64,000 nt of DNA from Flavobacterium odoriferum (GTDB taxonomy: Bacteria; Bacteroidota; Bacteroidia; Flavobacteriales; Flavobacteriaceae): assembly GCF_025499515.1 (NCBI RefSeq), contig NZ_JAMKFA010000001.1:248001-312000 (forward strand). The letters are read 5' to 3'. The notes under the pieces are model-generated. The model worked only from the letters and a program-made list of their open reading frames with translations, had not been told where the DNA came from and made no database searches. Positions 9,918-17,697 of this stretch are shown in pieces; positions within the stretch are counted from its first letter, which is position 1, and the number at the start of each line of letters is the position of its first letter. Made by a program: the position numbers and the translations under genes.

Positions 9918-9936
9918 ATCAATCTTTTATGAAATG

Positions 9937-10902
9937 TTATAGTTCATTCAACATTTTAGAAATCTCATCTAATTTAGGCGTTAAGATGATTTCGATTCTT
10001 CTGTTTTTTGCTTTTCCTTCTGCAGTTTCGTTGCTCATTAATGGCGCATATTCACCACGACCCGCAGCTGTTAAGTTTTCTTTTTTCACTTTAGCATTCG
10101 CTGATAAAATATTTACAATTGCTGTAGCACGTTTTGTAGATAAATCCCAGTTATTCTCTACTCCACCACCGATAGTTCCTGTGATTTTATCATTATCAGT
10201 ATGCCCTTCAATTAAAACAGAAATGTCTGGATTATCTCCTAAAACTTTCCCAACTAAATCCACTGCTTTTTTTCCTTCTGAACCAACTGTCCAACTTCCT
10301 GATTCAAAAAGTAATTTATTTTCCATAGAAACATACACTTTTCCATCTCTTTCAGTTACGGTCAAACCTTTACCTTCAAAAGCTTTTAAGGATTTAGATA
10401 AAGTTTCTTTTAGTTTTTTCATAGCCGCTTCTTTGTCAGCCATCATTTTTTCTAATTCGGCTAAACGAGTTGACGAAGCTTCTAAATCTTTTTTCAATTT
10501 GTTTAAACGATCTTGTTCTGCTGCTAAAGCTTTTTGTTTTGCTTCTAACTCGGCTAACAATTGTCTATTTTTATTGATATTAGCTTCTAATGCATCGTTG
10601 CTATCTTTTTCAAGTGCTGCGTAAGACGCTTTCAAATTATCTAAATTCTTTTTTGTAGCAGCATAATCTGCAGCTAATTTATCGCGTTCCGCTTTTGTTT
10701 TATCTAATTCCGTTTGAAGATTGTTTTTGTCTAATTCCAACTGATTTTTATCGGTTTTAAGCAACCCATTTTCGTCAGATAAAGCGTTGTGTTCTTTCTT
10801 TAAATCGGCATATTTGTTTTCTAAATCTTGGTAGATTTTTTTAGAAACACATGAAGTAGTTAAACTTAAAACTACACAAGCAAGGGCAATTTTTCTAATC
10901 AT
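9937..10902 (-). CDS. OmpA-family peptidoglycan-binding lipoprotein with long coiled coil
   Basis: 321 residues. The lipobox LTTSC places the lipidated Cys at 18. Residues about 25-185 form an uninterrupted heptad-rich coiled coil (many Leu-Glu/Lys-Asn units), and residues about 195-310 form an OmpA C-terminal domain with VLIEGHTDND and AKNRRIEI. That fold binds meso-DAP of peptidoglycan, so the protein probably tethers an outer-membrane or inner-membrane site to the wall at a distance set by the coil. It lies 29 bases after xth on the same strand, with no promoter of its own visible, so they are probably co-transcribed. A long antisense open frame inside it is a codon-bias shadow. Confidence 0.9.
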   Translation of the reverse strand: MIRKIALACVVLSLTTSCVSKKIYQDLENKYADLKKEHNALSDENGLLKTDKNQLELDKNNLQTELDKTKAERDKLAADYAATKKNLDNLKASYAALEKDSNDALEANINKNRQLLAELEAKQKALAAEQDRLNKLKKDLEASSTRLAELEKMMADKEAAMKKLKETLSKSLKAFEGKGLTVTERDGKVYVSMENKLLFESGSWTVGSEGKKAVDLVGKVLGDNPDISVLIEGHTDNDKITGTIGGGVENNWDLSTKRATAIVNILSANAKVKKENLTAAGRGEYAPLMSNETAEGKAKNRRIEIILTPKLDEISKMLNEL

Positions 10903-10931
10903 TAGTATTATCGTTTTTGATTAATTGATTC

Positions 10932-11693
10932 TTATTTTATTTCTACTAAAACTGGGCAATGGTCGGAATGTTTGGCTTCGGGCAAAATTAGTGCTCTTTG
11001 AATTTTATCTTTCAAAGGTTCGGCTGCCAAACAATAATCGATTCTCCAACCTTTATTATTATTTCGAGCGTTGGCTCTGTAACTCCACCAACTGTAATTG
11101 TGTGGTTCTTTGTTTAAATGACGAAAGGTATCTATAAATCCGCTTTTCATGAAACCATCTAACCAAGCGCGTTCTTCTGGTAAAAAACCAGAAATTTTTG
11201 CGTTTCTAATTGGGTCATGAATATCAATAGCTTCATGACAAATGTTATAATCGCCACAAATTACCAAGTTTGGAACTTCTTTTTTCAACTCATTAACATA
11301 GTTTTGAAAATCATCCATGAACATGAACTTATGCTCTAATCTATCAATATTTGTGCCAGATGGAAGATACAAACTCATAACTGAAACATCTTCAAAATCT
11401 ACTCGTAAATTTCTTCCTTCAAAATCCATGTGCTGAATTCCAGTTCCGAAAACTACATTTTTAGGCTCGATTTTTGACAAAATAGCCACACCACTATATC
11501 CTTTCTTTTCTGCTGGAAAATAATATTGATACGGATAACCTGCTGCTTCAATTTCGATTTTAGGAATTTGGTCTTCTGTAGCTTTAATTTCTTGAAGACA
11601 AATAACATCGGGATTTGCTTGTTGTAACCATTCTAAAAAACCTTTGGTAATGGCTGCACGAATTCCGTTAACGTTGTATGATATGATTTTCAT
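10932..11693 (-). CDS. xth: Exodeoxyribonuclease III (AP endonuclease)
   Basis: Mg2+-dependent 3'-5' exonuclease and abasic-site endonuclease for base excision repair. The 253-residue length fits the ExoIII/APE1 family. Active-site elements are visible in order: YNVNGIRAA (Asn near 7), CLQEIKA with the metal-binding Glu35, the Tyr motif SLYLPSG, the GDYNICH loop, and the C-terminal SDHCPV catalytic His. The ATG at 11693 begins directly with the conserved MKIISYN strand. A TATATTTG element lies 21 bases upstream. Confidence 0.96.
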   Translation of the reverse strand: MKIISYNVNGIRAAITKGFLEWLQQANPDVICLQEIKATEDQIPKIEIEAAGYPYQYYFPAEKKGYSGVAILSKIEPKNVVFGTGIQHMDFEGRNLRVDFEDVSVMSLYLPSGTNIDRLEHKFMFMDDFQNYVNELKKEVPNLVICGDYNICHEAIDIHDPIRNAKISGFLPEERAWLDGFMKSGFIDTFRHLNKEPHNYSWWSYRANARNNNKGWRIDYCLAAEPLKDKIQRALILPEAKHSDHCPVLVEIK

Positions 11694-11713
11694 TTACTAC
11701 TATAGCTTTTGAC

Positions 11714-11721
11714 CAAATATA
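11714..11721 (-). promoter_or_regulatory. -7 promoter element of xth
   Basis: Minus-strand TATATTTG, 20 bases before the xth ATG. No convincing -33 TTTG is visible, so the call rests on the -7 match and position. Confidence 0.5.
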
Positions 11722-11837
11722 GGAAAAAGGTTTTAAATAGTAAAGCACAAAAACGACACAATTTATAATCTATTAATTATCAGAACACTAAAAAATATAA
11801 CAAATTTGTGATTTTAAATATAATGCCAAATAGCGCT

Positions 11838-11862
11838 CAATTCAACAGAATTGCTATCTTTG
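11838..11862 (+). promoter_or_regulatory. -7 element with adjacent inverted repeat upstream of olsF
   Basis: TATCTTTG (11855-11862) matches the TAnnTTTG consensus 25 bases before the ATG. Immediately upstream, CAATTC-aaca-GAATTG (11838-11853) is a perfect 6-bp inverted repeat filling the -10 to -30 spacer, where a regulator could block RNA polymerase. No -33 TTG is present, which fits a promoter needing an activator, but this is inference. Confidence 0.5.
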
Positions 11863-11887
11863 TTTCTTGCTCAAAAACAAATTATAA

Positions 11888-13678
11888 ATGGGTTTAGTTA
11901 CTGCTAAAGAAGTTGCAAAAGCGATTAACGCTGACAAATACGGAGTTTTCGGGACTTTTTCTGGCTGGCTATTGATGAAAGTGCTTAAAATTTCAACTTT
12001 AAACAAAATTTATGACCGAAATAAGCATTTAAGCGAAGTTGAATTTTTGAATGCCATTTTAGATGAGTTTCAAATTAAATTTGAAATTCCAGAAGAAGAT
12101 TTAAAACGTTTACCAAAAGACGGTGCATATATAACCATTTCTAATCATCCATTAGGAGGAATTGATGGCATTTTACTTTTGAAATTAATGCTTGAAAGAG
12201 AACCAAATTTCAAAATTATTGCTAACTTTTTATTGCACAGAATCGAACCGATGAAGCCGTATATTATGCCGGTAAATCCGTTTGAAAATCACAAAGATGC
12301 TAAATCGAGCGTTATTGGAATTAAAGAAACTTTACGTCATTTAAGTGACGGAAAACCACTTGGAATGTTTCCTGCTGGAGAAGTTTCAACATATAAAGAC
12401 GGAAAATTAGTGGTAGATAAACCTTGGGAAGAAGGTGCTATCAAAGTTATTCGTAAAGCACAAGTTCCTGTTGTCCCTATTTATTTTCATGCTAAGAATA
12501 GTAAATTATTTTACTTCTTATCAAAAATCAATGACACACTTAGAACCGCTAAATTACCAAGTGAATTATTAACTCAAAAAGATCGAGTTATTAAGGTTCG
12601 CATTGGAAAACCTATTTCAGTAGCAGAACAAAACGAATATCAAGATATTGAAAGTTATGGTGATTTCTTACGTAAGAAAACCTATATGCTTTCGAATGCT
12701 TTTGAGGATGAAAGTAAAATTAATTTACCAAAATTAACGATTCCAAAACCTCCTAAACAAATTGCTAAACCTGCAAATCATAGTGAAATTATCGAAGAAA
12801 TTGCATTTCTCAAAAAAGGTGATTATCGTTTATTACAAAGTAAAAATTATGAGGTTTTCTTTGTAACTGCTGATAAAATTCCGAATATTTTGCATGAAAT
12901 TGGTCGTTTGAGAGAGATAACATTTAGAGAAGTTGGTGAAGGAACTAACGAATCGTTAGATTTAGATGCCTACGATAAATATTACCACCACATGTTTTTG
13001 TGGGACGATGAAACACAATGTATTGCAGGTGCTTATCGAATGGGATTAGGTTCTCACATCTATCCAAAACATGGAATTGATGGTTTTTATTTGCATGAAT
13101 TGTTTCGTTTTGAACCCGAATTGTATGATATGATGAGTAAATCTATCGAAATGGGTAGAGCGTTTATCATCAAAGAATACCAAATGAAACCCATGCCATT
13201 ATTTTTACTGTGGAAAGGAATTGTACATACTACACTTCATTTTCCTGAACATAAATATTTAATTGGTGGTGTGAGTATTAGTAATCAATTTTCGGATTTT
13301 TCTAAGTCATTGATGATTGAGTTTATGAAATCGCATTACTACGATCCGTATATTGCGCAATATGTTCATCCAAAAAAGGAATATAAAGTAAAACTAAAAG
13401 ATGCCGACAAGGACTTCGTATTCAACGAAACGGAAGCCGATTTGAATAAATTTGATAAAATAATTGATGAAGTAGAACCTGGAAATCTTCGTTTACCCGT
13501 TTTAATCAAAAAATACATCAAACAAAACGCTAGAGTGGTAGCATTTAACGTTGACCCATTATTTAACAACTCAGTTGATGGCTTAATGTACATTAAAATT
13601 TCTGACTTACCTGAAAGCACCGTAAAACCCGTTATGGAAGAATTTCAAGCGGAATTGGAAAGAAAAGAGAAAGGATAA
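11888..13678 (+). CDS. olsF: Bifunctional OlsF-like acyltransferase for ornithine/amino-acid lipids
   Basis: 596 residues with two fused acyltransferases. Residues about 70-290 form a PlsC-type lysophospholipid acyltransferase domain (SNHPLGGIDG, then MFPAGEVST and PVVPIYF). Residues about 310-530 form an OlsB/GNAT-like N-acyltransferase (LREITFREVGEG, CIAGAYRMGLG, FYLHELFRFEPEL, EMGRAFI). Known OlsF proteins of Serratia and Flavobacterium make the lyso-lipid with the C-terminal half and O-acylate it with the N-terminal half, replacing OlsB plus OlsA. The His-to-Asp spacing in NHPLGGID is one residue longer than classical HX4D, as in the hemolysin/OlsA-like branch. Monocistronic, ended by a perfect palindromic terminator. 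Amino-acid specificity (ornithine, glycine or other) is not predictable. Confidence 0.85.
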   Translation: MGLVTAKEVAKAINADKYGVFGTFSGWLLMKVLKISTLNKIYDRNKHLSEVEFLNAILDEFQIKFEIPEEDLKRLPKDGAYITISNHPLGGIDGILLLKLMLEREPNFKIIANFLLHRIEPMKPYIMPVNPFENHKDAKSSVIGIKETLRHLSDGKPLGMFPAGEVSTYKDGKLVVDKPWEEGAIKVIRKAQVPVVPIYFHAKNSKLFYFLSKINDTLRTAKLPSELLTQKDRVIKVRIGKPISVAEQNEYQDIESYGDFLRKKTYMLSNAFEDESKINLPKLTIPKPPKQIAKPANHSEIIEEIAFLKKGDYRLLQSKNYEVFFVTADKIPNILHEIGRLREITFREVGEGTNESLDLDAYDKYYHHMFLWDDETQCIAGAYRMGLGSHIYPKHGIDGFYLHELFRFEPELYDMMSKSIEMGRAFIIKEYQMKPMPLFLLWKGIVHTTLHFPEHKYLIGGVSISNQFSDFSKSLMIEFMKSHYYDPYIAQYVHPKKEYKVKLKDADKDFVFNETEADLNKFDKIIDEVEPGNLRLPVLIKKYIKQNARVVAFNVDPLFNNSVDGLMYIKISDLPESTVKPVMEEFQAELERKEKG

Positions 13679-13683
13679 AAAAT

Positions 13684-13721
13684 AAATAAAAATGGCTTAC
13701 AATTGTAAGCCATTTTTATTT
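13684..13721. terminator. Perfect 38-bp palindrome, bidirectional terminator
   Basis: The 17-bp arms 13684-13700 and 13705-13721 flank an AATT centre, so the whole 38 bases are self-complementary with A- and T-rich flanks. It separates convergent olsF and the DUF2752 gene. Its right arm includes the DUF2752 stop codon (13716-13718). Confidence 0.9.
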
Positions 13722-14189
13722 CCAAATACTTTGTTGTACAATATCATTCCATGAATTTTCTTGTACAAAAAGAATTAATCTTATAACGTGATATCCTATC
13801 AAAAAAGCCGCTAAATAATACGCCAACTTTCGGTGGTAGAACCATTTTCTAAAGTATGTATTTTTTGTTTGGATTTCTACCAAAAAAAGAAAAATTATAA
13901 AAAAACAAAAACCAACAACCAAAGGTCCGAAAAGATGAAAATTCAAGCTTTTCCATAAATTTCCATCATAAAAATAAACGATTGATTTCGTAATTCCACA
14001 TGACGGACATGGAAAGCCTGTAGTGGCTTTTAATGGACAAAATGATTGCTCTTTATCTAAAGAATTATTCGTGTTTTGAAGCCATAAAACAAAAGGTATT
14101 ACAAGTGTTAAAACCGCACCTGTAATACCTAAAATTCTATTTAAAACAAAGTTTTTAATTGTATAATCTATTGATGTCTCCTTGAACAA
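13716..14189 (-). CDS. DUF2752 membrane protein
   Basis: About 157 residues with three predicted membrane helices. The DUF2752 hallmark CPLKATTGFPCPSCGITKS follows the first helix: a Cys pair (CPSC) and the preceding Cys could form a metal or disulfide site on the outer face. Function of the family is unknown. The start is a TTG at 14189, and the frame overlaps the upstream DUF4234 gene by 35 bases. No ATG exists in the region, so a shorter ATT/ATA start cannot be excluded. The two genes are surely co-transcribed. The final codons lie within the shared terminator palindrome. Confidence 0.75.
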   Translation of the reverse strand: MFKETSIDYTIKNFVLNRILGITGAVLTLVIPFVLWLQNTNNSLDKEQSFCPLKATTGFPCPSCGITKSIVYFYDGNLWKSLNFHLFGPLVVGFCFFIIFLFLVEIQTKNTYFRKWFYHRKLAYYLAAFLIGYHVIRLILFVQENSWNDIVQQSIWK

Positions 14190-14541
14190 TCATTGCAGCT
14201 GCGAAAGGAAAGAATAAACCTAAAATGATTAACAAAGTAGATTGATCTTTATTTAATTCTCCTGTTCTTTTATAAACATCTGGCAAACCATCTTTACCTA
14301 AAACGTAATAAAAATATAGATTTACTGGTAAACAACATCCAGAAAAAACGGCTACTGGTGTAGAAATCACCTCTTTGTTTGATACTGCATTTACAACTTC
14401 AGCCACTTTAATATTCCAGTAGATTAGGTACAATCCACAAGTTATAAAACTTAACAATAATACAATAATTGGGTCAACTTTGAATACCGGAATGTTGCCG
14501 TTTGGCTGATTCCAAGTTTCTTGTTGGTTAGTTACTTCCAT
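14155..14541 (-). CDS. DUF4234-like small membrane protein
   Basis: 128 residues: a hydrophilic N-terminus (about 1-25, Asn/Gln/Pro-rich) then hydrophobic helices near 27-45, 65-85 and 100-120. FITCGLYLIYWNIKVAEVVN matches the DUF4234 signature (Gly-Leu-Tyr-x-x-Tyr-Trp). A Gly-Cys-Cys sits at the start of the second helix. Role unknown. It precedes and overlaps the DUF2752 gene, suggesting a two-subunit membrane unit, but that is inference. Confidence 0.75.
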   Translation of the reverse strand: MEVTNQQETWNQPNGNIPVFKVDPIIVLLLSFITCGLYLIYWNIKVAEVVNAVSNKEVISTPVAVFSGCCLPVNLYFYYVLGKDGLPDVYKRTGELNKDQSTLLIILGLFFPFAAAMIVQGDINRLYN

Positions 14542-14621
14542 TTTTTCTGTTTTTTTGGTTAGTTGTACGAATATATAAAAATATAAGTAATAAGTCTAAT
14601 ACATGTAAAAAAGTTACAAAA

Positions 14622-15581
14622 TTAAATGTAAATATTCTTTATTTTATCTGCAATAGTTTGTGCTAATTTTTGATGACTTTCAAATGTCCAACCCGCAATA
14701 TGGGGTGTTAACAATACATTTTTAGCTTGTAATAAATATTCAAAGGCTTTTGGTTTTTCTCCTTCAAACAACGTTTCAAAAGACAGCTTTTCGTATTCTA
14801 AAACATCTAAACCAGCGCCTAAAATTTTTCCAGATTGTAAAGCTTCAACCAAATCTACTGTTACAACCGAATTTCCTCTTGCCGTATTAATAAACCAAAA
14901 TGACTTTTTGAATTTATTAATAAAATCTGCATTTATCATCTTATCGGTTTCAAGAGTCCATGGTGTATGTAAACTTAAAACATCAGCTCTTTCTTGTAAT
15001 TCACTTAGAGAAACCTGAGTTGCATTTGCATCTCCCATATCCTGTAAAATATCATAACATAAAACGGTTACGTCAAATCCTCGTAATTTTTTAGCGAATG
15101 ATTTTCCCATGTTTCCATAACCAATAATTCCAATCGTTTTACCTTCTAATTCGTGTCCGCGATTGGCCTCGCGTTTCCATTGCCCAGATTTAACTTCGTT
15201 ATTAGCTTTGTTTAGATTATTAAAAAGGGACAATAACATTCCGATAGCATGTTCACCAACTGCATTTGCATTTCCTTCTGGAGCAGCAATTAAATGAATT
15301 CCTTTCGCAGTTGCGTAATCACAATCGATACTTTCTAAACCAGCTCCAACACGTGCAATAAATTGTAAATTTGTGGCTTTATCTAAAAATGTTTTATCAA
15401 TTTTGAAGCGACTTCTGATGACAATTCCGTGGTAGTTTTCAATTTTGGCTTCTATTTCTTGTTTGGATGAAGTAAAATCGACTTCGTTATGAAAACCGAA
15501 TGATTGCAACTGTTCCCAAAGTAACGGATGATTGCTATCAATGTGAAGAATTTTTATGTGTGACAAATTCATTTTATTCAA
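14622..15581 (-). CDS. D-2-hydroxyacid dehydrogenase (SerA-like)
   Basis: 319-residue NAD-dependent dehydrogenase of the phosphoglycerate dehydrogenase family. The Rossmann motif TIGIIGYGNMGKSFA and the NTARGNSVV strand are clear. The catalytic triad is present as Arg in RVGAGLES, Glu in GLDVLEYEK and His in LLTPHIAGWT. The C-terminal ACT domain of classical SerA is absent, which leaves the substrate open (3-phosphoglycerate or another 2-hydroxyacid). Two in-frame ATGs (15581 and 15572) are possible; the second gives MNLSHIKILHID. A terminator separates it from the upstream EnvC-like gene, so it probably has its own promoter in the 66-base gap, though I see no strong -7 match there. Confidence 0.88.
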   Translation of the reverse strand: MNKMNLSHIKILHIDSNHPLLWEQLQSFGFHNEVDFTSSKQEIEAKIENYHGIVIRSRFKIDKTFLDKATNLQFIARVGAGLESIDCDYATAKGIHLIAAPEGNANAVGEHAIGMLLSLFNNLNKANNEVKSGQWKREANRGHELEGKTIGIIGYGNMGKSFAKKLRGFDVTVLCYDILQDMGDANATQVSLSELQERADVLSLHTPWTLETDKMINADFINKFKKSFWFINTARGNSVVTVDLVEALQSGKILGAGLDVLEYEKLSFETLFEGEKPKAFEYLLQAKNVLLTPHIAGWTFESHQKLAQTIADKIKNIYI

Positions 15582-15612
15582 TTATAGGATAAAAATACAA
15601 GAAATTATAATT

Positions 15613-15642
15613 CAAAAAAAATGAGGCCAAATGACCTCATTC
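15613..15642 (-). terminator. Intrinsic terminator of the envelope operon
   Basis: A 7-bp stem AATGAGG/CCTCATT (15620-15626 with 15635-15641), 8-base loop and, on the minus strand, a run of seven Ts (15613-15619 as A on plus). It lies 6 bases past the EnvC-like stop. Confidence 0.8.
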
Positions 15643-15647
15643 TTATT

Positions 15648-16883
15648 TTATAAATTTAACCAAGTTTCTGGATTTAACGTTGTGGTATTTTGTAGTACTA
15701 AAAATTTAATTACCGCACTACCCGAAGAATCGGTATGAATTTTTCCAATATTTTGTTTGATTGTCACTTTTTGACCTTTACTCACGCTTACCGAAGATAA
15801 ATTCAAATAAACGGTAATAAAATCTCCATGCTGAATATAAACTGCTTTGTTGTTTGCCGAAATTACTTGAACTTGCAATACTTCGCCACCAAAAACAGCT
15901 CTTGCAGAAGAACCTGGTTTTGTTGAAATTTCAACACCACTATTATGAATGGTCAAATTTTTATGAACAGGATGCGGTTGATCGCCATGTTTTAACGAAA
16001 TATAACCATCAACTACTGGCCAAGGCAATTTTCCTTTATTTGCTTTAAAGTTGTCTGAAACCACTTTACCTTCAGCTGATAAAACAAATTTTGATGCTTC
16101 TTTAGTTCCTGCTTTTGGCGCAGCGGTTCCAGTTTTTGCAGCATTTCTTTTGTTCGCAGCAGCAATTTCGTCAGCAATAATTTTTTTGATTTTTTTATCA
16201 ATATCTTTTGCCTCTTTTTGCTTTTTATCAATTTCAGCAGCTAATTTTTTCTTATCTTTTTGAATTAGTTTTACCAAGCGTTCTTGTTCTTGCTTTTCTT
16301 TTTCTAATTCTTGCTTTTCTTTTTCGGTTTGTTTAAGAACAATTTCTTTTTCTTTTTTGCTCTCTGTTAAGCGCTTTTCTGCATCAACTAACCTTTTTTG
16401 CTTTTCTTTTATTTCTTCACCTTGCATTTTTCTAAAACCTGCATACTGCTTCATGTATTGAATACGTTTATAAGCTTGAAGAAAATTTTCTGAAGATAAA
16501 ACAAACATAATTCTGCTTTGTTCGTTTCTACTTTTGTATGATTTCACAATCATTTTTTCATAATCTTCGCGTAAAACTTTTAACTCTCTATTCAGTTTAT
16601 TCATTTCGAGTTGCGTCAAATAAATATCATCGCTCAATAAACGCGTCTGCTTTGCTGTTGTGTTAAGCAATTTTTGTCTTAAACTAATTAGTCCTTTTTG
16701 CTGATCAATTTGTTTTAAAACTGATTTTTCTTTTTTCTTTTCGGATTCTAAACGTGCTTTATTATCAGCAATTTCTTTTAAAATTTGCGCTTTTTTTTCC
16801 TCTAATTTTTGCTGTTCAGAAGTTTGAGCAAAAGCAATAGAAGTAATAAAAAAGAAAAAAAGTATTTTTAAAAATTGGTTCAT
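15648..16883 (-). CDS. EnvC-like murein hydrolase activator (degenerate M23/LytM)
   Basis: 411 residues: signal peptide (about 1-20), two long coiled-coil segments (about 22-110 and 140-245, extremely Lys/Glu/Gln-rich), a Thr/Ala/Lys linker and a C-terminal LytM/M23 fold (about 285-410). The zinc ligands of active M23 enzymes are altered. The first HxxxD motif reads HNSGVEI with Glu for Asp, and the second HxH region reads VYIQHGDFITVYLNLSS with Asn for the last His. The domain is thus probably not a peptidase but, like E. coli EnvC, an activator of amidases in daughter-cell separation. Last gene of the envelope operon; a terminator follows. Confidence 0.85.
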   Translation of the reverse strand: MNQFLKILFFFFITSIAFAQTSEQQKLEEKKAQILKEIADNKARLESEKKKEKSVLKQIDQQKGLISLRQKLLNTTAKQTRLLSDDIYLTQLEMNKLNRELKVLREDYEKMIVKSYKSRNEQSRIMFVLSSENFLQAYKRIQYMKQYAGFRKMQGEEIKEKQKRLVDAEKRLTESKKEKEIVLKQTEKEKQELEKEKQEQERLVKLIQKDKKKLAAEIDKKQKEAKDIDKKIKKIIADEIAAANKRNAAKTGTAAPKAGTKEASKFVLSAEGKVVSDNFKANKGKLPWPVVDGYISLKHGDQPHPVHKNLTIHNSGVEISTKPGSSARAVFGGEVLQVQVISANNKAVYIQHGDFITVYLNLSSVSVSKGQKVTIKQNIGKIHTDSSGSAVIKFLVLQNTTTLNPETWLNL

Positions 16884-16932
16884 GCACTTTGGATTTTTAC
16901 AAAGGTAGTTTTTGTTTTATTAAAATAAAAAA

Positions 16933-17697
16933 TTAATCAATTTCAATTGCTTTATAATCATTCGGTATAGAATAAGAATAACTCAAATTTTCATTAAATG
17001 TTGTGCTTTTATATTCAATATCAATCGAAACATTATTTTTTTGTGAAGCTTTAATGTTGATTTCATTCGGTAAAAACATTTTTTCAACCGATTTGTGTGA
17101 CGGATATTGGATTTCTAAAGTTCTATTTTGACTTGTCTGTGAAATTGTTTCTTTTTTTAATAAATAATTTGCAGCTTCAAAGTAAAATTCTTTTGAAATG
17201 TCTGAATCAGAAGGTTTTGATAATTTGTATAATTTTTCGTTGATTTCAGAAACCCATTTCCCTTTTGTTAAATCATCAATAGCTTTTCCAAGAAACAAAT
17301 TTTGCACTTTGCTAAAATCTAAATCAGTTCCTAACCAATTGCTTAACATACTAAAATCGCCTTCAAAATATGTGCTATTTATTTTTTCGTAATAGCTCAC
17401 TTTTGTTGGTGTAATGAGTGCTTTTGCCACAGGAAAGCCTAAAACTTTAATATTTATCCAAATGATTTCGTCTTTTTTAATTCTAATCTCAGCGTTTATT
17501 GATTGTGATTGTTTTTCATCCACATATTTAGCGTTGGCACGAATATTTAAGGTTTTAAAATCGTGTTCGTTTGCATAATGTCCGTTGATGATTTTTGAAA
17601 CTTCTGTATTATCATTTGCCGCAGCAGTTGCTACAGATTGCTTGGATTTACATCCTATTAAAAAGAAAAGTAATATGGCAGATAAAAGGTATTTCAT
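16933..17697 (-). CDS. DUF4292 lipoprotein
   Basis: 254 residues with lipobox FFLIGC (Cys16). The body is a beta-rich, LolA/LolB-like shape typical of DUF4292: ADVDEK-type strands early, DEIIWINIKVLGFPVAKALITP in the middle, and a C-terminal IEYKSTTFNENLSYSYSIP. Family function is not established; the fold hints at lipid or lipoprotein carriage. Its ATG shares one base with the stop of the TPR gene upstream (ATG/TAA overlap at 17697), so the two are translationally coupled. The EnvC-like gene follows 49 bases later. Confidence 0.8.
   Translation of the reverse strand: MKYLLSAILLFFLIGCKSKQSVATAAANDNTEVSKIINGHYANEHDFKTLNIRANAKYVDEKQSQSINAEIRIKKDEIIWINIKVLGFPVAKALITPTKVSYYEKINSTYFEGDFSMLSNWLGTDLDFSKVQNLFLGKAIDDLTKGKWVSEINEKLYKLSKPSDSDISKEFYFEAANYLLKKETISQTSQNRTLEIQYPSHKSVEKMFLPNEINIKASQKNNVSIDIEYKSTTFNENLSYSYSIPNDYKAIEID

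Noticed and set aside
9929..10624. 231-residue open frame antisense to the OmpA-like gene
   Set aside because: It mirrors the repetitive Lys/Glu/Ala codons of the coiled coil; Ser/Phe-rich composition and no start context or neighbours of its own.
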